Below are positions 5,381 through 7,220 of a stretch of DNA of 7,220 nucleotides, in pieces. The stretch is from Candidatus Kapaibacterium sp. (GTDB lineage Bacteria; Bacteroidota; Ignavibacteria; Kapaibacteriales; UBA2268). A program made the translations under genes and the position numbers. The number at the start of each line of letters is the position of its first letter. Positions within the stretch are counted from its first letter, which is position 1. The stretch covers positions 1-7,220 of the forward strand of contig JAUQWR010000056.1 in assembly GCA_030835065.1 (NCBI GenBank), written 5' to 3'. The notes under the pieces are model-generated. The model saw only the letters and a list, made by a program, of their open reading frames with translations, did not search any database and was not told the DNA's origin.

Positions 5381-6985
5381 ATGTTTAAAGTAAAAAAAAG
5401 CAATATAATTCTAATCATCGCAATAATTATTTCTTTTATATATCTATATTTAGGTGCATTTTCCGGTATAAATATTTATGACGAAGGCAATGGATTAGTC
5501 GGGTCTTTGAGAGTCCTTAATGGTGATATGCCAATTCGAGATTTTTGGACTCTCTACTCTCCTGGATGGTATTATTTTTTAGCTGGCATTCAAGGAATAT
5601 TTGGCTCAAGTATTGAAACTGTTAGAATTTTCTCAATGTTGCTGATGATTTTATTAGCACTTCTAACAGGATATTTAGCAAAAAACATTTATAAAGACAG
5701 ATATTATTACATCATTTTTCCAATTATTATCATATTAGCCGGTCATTTCACATTTTATGCCAGAGCACTCCCTATTGGCATAATCTCAATTTTTATTAGT
5801 GCTTATATGATTTTTAAATACTTCGAACATAGAAACAAATCATACATAATTTTCTCAGGAATAGCACTCGGACTAGCTGCATATTTCAGGCACGAAATGG
5901 CTGGATATATATATGGAGCTGAGTTTTGGGCTATATTCTTTTCGAGTATGCCCGCTAAAGAAAATGAAACACATACTTTTAGACAAAGAATAATCATAGG
6001 TTTCGGTCATGGTGTGTTGTTTACTCTTGCAGCAGCAATAGCTTTTGCTCCATTAGCTTTGTTACTAATTTCTAATATAGAATTTTCGCAATTAATTGAT
6101 TCATTAGTTCTATTTCCAATCAAAGAATTTGGTTCATATAGAGCATTAGCTTTTCCAAATCCATTTCACTTTAGCTCTTTGAAAAGTTTAATTCCAATTC
6201 TTTGGGAATCTGCTATTTTCTATCTTCCAATTGTAATTATTGTATTGACTGCTTTGCAAATGTACAAAAGGGTAAGAAAGAAAGAACTAAAGGTTAATGG
6301 TCCGATATTCTGGAAAAAAATGCTTATTATCAATTTAGGTTTAAACTTCTATAATCAAGCACTTGTTCGTTCTGATGCAGAACATGCTTTTGCAGTATTT
6401 ATTTGTACATTAATACTCATCATAGATTTGTTCGTTTACTCCAAAAAGTATTCATTGAGAAATATAGCAATTAGTTTAGTTCTACTATTTGTAATTAGTT
6501 TTCCATTAGCAAAAAAGATAAGTTCAATTAAGTCTTATTTCAGTGCTGAAACAGAATATGTAAAATCTGATAATACTAGCAAATTAAGAATCAATAATGA
6601 AGATGCTAAAGCTATAAACACAATAAATGATTACATAAAAAGTAATTTGCCCAAGGATACAAAAATATTTATTGGAACTTATGACAATGATTTGCTTTAT
6701 ATAAATGACATTGCTCTTTATTACTTGCTCGATAGAATTCCTGCAACATATTATCACGAAATGCATCCAGGTGCCGCCAATACGGAACAAGCACAAAGAC
6801 AAATTGTAAAAGAACTGAAATCAAATAGTATTGATTATTTAATTCTTAGAAAAATTGATAATCCTATGGAAAACAATAAATCGGCAATCTCCACTAAGCT
6901 CAATATATTAGACAATTATATTGATAATTCATATATTACAATAATTGAGATTGGAAATTACAAACTACTTAAAATAAATTTATAA
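5381..6985 (+). CDS. Polytopic GT-C-type membrane glycosyltransferase (GT39/ArnT/PMT-like)
   Basis: This is a 534-residue integral membrane protein with a single N-terminal helix (about 8-28), then roughly nine to eleven further hydrophobic segments up to about 377, and a soluble C-terminal region (about 380-534). The first extracytoplasmic loop carries YDEGNG (33-38) followed by LNGDMPIRDFWTLYSPGWYYFLAG (46-69). This is the layout of GT-C enzymes, where an acidic D/E pair near the first helix helps bind metal or the lipid-phosphate sugar donor. Other polar motifs in or next to membrane segments are YFRHEMAGY (168-176) and VRSDAEHAF (329-337); an R-S-D-x-x-H motif recurs in related families. 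Such enzymes move a sugar from a polyprenyl-phosphate carrier onto a lipid, glycan or protein on the periplasmic side. Donor and acceptor cannot be told from sequence. The start has only a weak GGA five bases upstream. The gene is isolated by a terminator before it, and no other glycan genes are in view. A non-catalytic membrane protein is an alternative. Confidence 0.8.
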   Translation: MFKVKKSNIILIIAIIISFIYLYLGAFSGINIYDEGNGLVGSLRVLNGDMPIRDFWTLYSPGWYYFLAGIQGIFGSSIETVRIFSMLLMILLALLTGYLAKNIYKDRYYYIIFPIIIILAGHFTFYARALPIGIISIFISAYMIFKYFEHRNKSYIIFSGIALGLAAYFRHEMAGYIYGAEFWAIFFSSMPAKENETHTFRQRIIIGFGHGVLFTLAAAIAFAPLALLLISNIEFSQLIDSLVLFPIKEFGSYRALAFPNPFHFSSLKSLIPILWESAIFYLPIVIIVLTALQMYKRVRKKELKVNGPIFWKKMLIINLGLNFYNQALVRSDAEHAFAVFICTLILIIDLFVYSKKYSLRNIAISLVLLFVISFPLAKKISSIKSYFSAETEYVKSDNTSKLRINNEDAKAINTINDYIKSNLPKDTKIFIGTYDNDLLYINDIALYYLLDRIPATYYHEMHPGAANTEQAQRQIVKELKSNSIDYLILRKIDNPMENNKSAISTKLNILDNYIDNSYITIIEIGNYKLLKINL

Positions 6986-6996
6986 CTAAATAAATG

Positions 6997-7027
6997 TTTT
7001 AATAGTACTTTTTTTTAGCTAATTTTG
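6997..7027 (+). promoter_or_regulatory. Candidate promoter of folB
   Basis: TTTT (6997-7000, one mismatch to TTTG), a 19-base gap and TAATTTTG (7020-7027) are followed by the folB ATG 32 bases later. The -7 box is identical to the one in front of yqeY. A run of eight Ts (7009-7016) lies in the spacer, but no GC-containing hairpin precedes it, so no intrinsic terminator is called after the GT-C gene. Partial read-through from that gene is possible. Confidence 0.4.
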
Positions 7028-7059
7028 ACTGTTTGTTGGATTAATAATTGCAAAAAACA

Positions 7060-7220
7060 ATGAAAAAAACTTCTTTGACAAAGTTAACAATCAGCAATGC
7101 TAAGTTTTATGCTTATCATGGTGTTAAACCAGAAGAGCGCGAATTAGGTTGCCGCTATGAAGTTGATTTGGAAATGTATTATGACGCCACTAGAGCTATA
7201 ATTAACGATAGCGTCAATGA
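7060..7220 (+). CDS. folB: Dihydroneopterin aldolase, N-terminal part (3' end beyond right edge)
   Basis: The first 53 codons are present and open to the window edge. FolB is a cytoplasmic oligomeric enzyme that splits 7,8-dihydroneopterin into 6-hydroxymethyl-7,8-dihydropterin and glycolaldehyde in folate synthesis. The N-terminal family signature is clear: LTISNAKFYAYHGVKPEERELG (9-30), where YAYHG is the conserved strand-turn and E26 lines up with the glutamate that binds the pterin ring (E22 in the Staphylococcus aureus enzyme). The next strand, CRYEVDLEM (31-39), corresponds to the usual Q-x-F-x-V-D-V-x-L, followed by the A-x-x-x-D-x-V-x-D helix start (A46, D50, V52). The catalytic tyrosine and lysine lie downstream of the window. 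The ATG at 7060 has no Shine-Dalgarno; an in-frame TTG at 7048 has GGA seven bases upstream and would add four residues. ATG is preferred because the family motif starts soon after it. Confidence 0.9.
   Translation, partial: MKKTSLTKLTISNAKFYAYHGVKPEERELGCRYEVDLEMYYDATRAIINDSVN

Noticed and set aside
5371..5388. Five-codon frame ATG GAT TAC TAT GTT TAA overlapping the GT-C start
   Set aside because: Considered as a regulatory upstream ORF, but it has no ribosome site and no attenuator structure, and such short frames are frequent by chance.
6971..7016. Intrinsic terminator after the GT-C gene
   Set aside because: There is a run of eight Ts, but only short A/T palindromes (for example ATAAATTTAT) precede it, with no stable GC-containing stem.

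Overview
The window is AT-rich and reads like a chromosome segment from the Bacteroidota/Ignavibacteriota/Kapaibacteriota part of the FCB group. The main evidence is the C-terminal type A sorting domain of the type IX secretion system (T9SS) on the large protease. A second line is the promoter layout TTTG-N20-TAATTTTG, which matches the Bacteroidota sigma consensus (TTTG / TAnnTTTG), upstream of the leftward operon. Recognisable Shine-Dalgarno sequences before three genes are less typical of core Bacteroidetes and fit a deeper branch of the group. That placement is inference; no rRNA or other phylogenetic marker is fully present.

Layout. Positions 1-1241 hold a leftward pair: yqeY (GatB/YqeY-family protein), followed after one base by the 5' part of mutS2, which runs off the left edge. 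A 243-bp divergent intergenic region (1242-1484) carries a good promoter for that pair and a weaker candidate for the rightward gene. Positions 1485-5270 encode one 1261-residue secreted modular protease: signal peptide, propeptide, subtilisin-like S8 domain with an intact triad, a beta-rich module, a beta-propeller region with five Asp-box (BNR) motifs, two ASH-like Ig repeats and a T9SS sorting domain. A strong intrinsic terminator follows at 5293-5325. Positions 5381-6985 encode a polytopic GT-C-type membrane protein, probably a lipid-linked-sugar-dependent glycosyltransferase. From 7060 to the right edge is the 5' part of folB (dihydroneopterin aldolase).

How the genes relate. The window does not look like one functional system. 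yqeY and mutS2 form a housekeeping operon. The protease is a stand-alone transcription unit whose product should cross the inner membrane by Sec and the outer membrane by T9SS. The GT-C protein probably acts at the periplasmic face on cell-surface or exported glycans, but nothing here ties it to the protease beyond adjacency. folB (folate biosynthesis) probably starts its own transcript. I see no tRNA, rRNA, CRISPR array, insertion sequence or prophage signal, and no intergenic stretch exceeds 300 bases.
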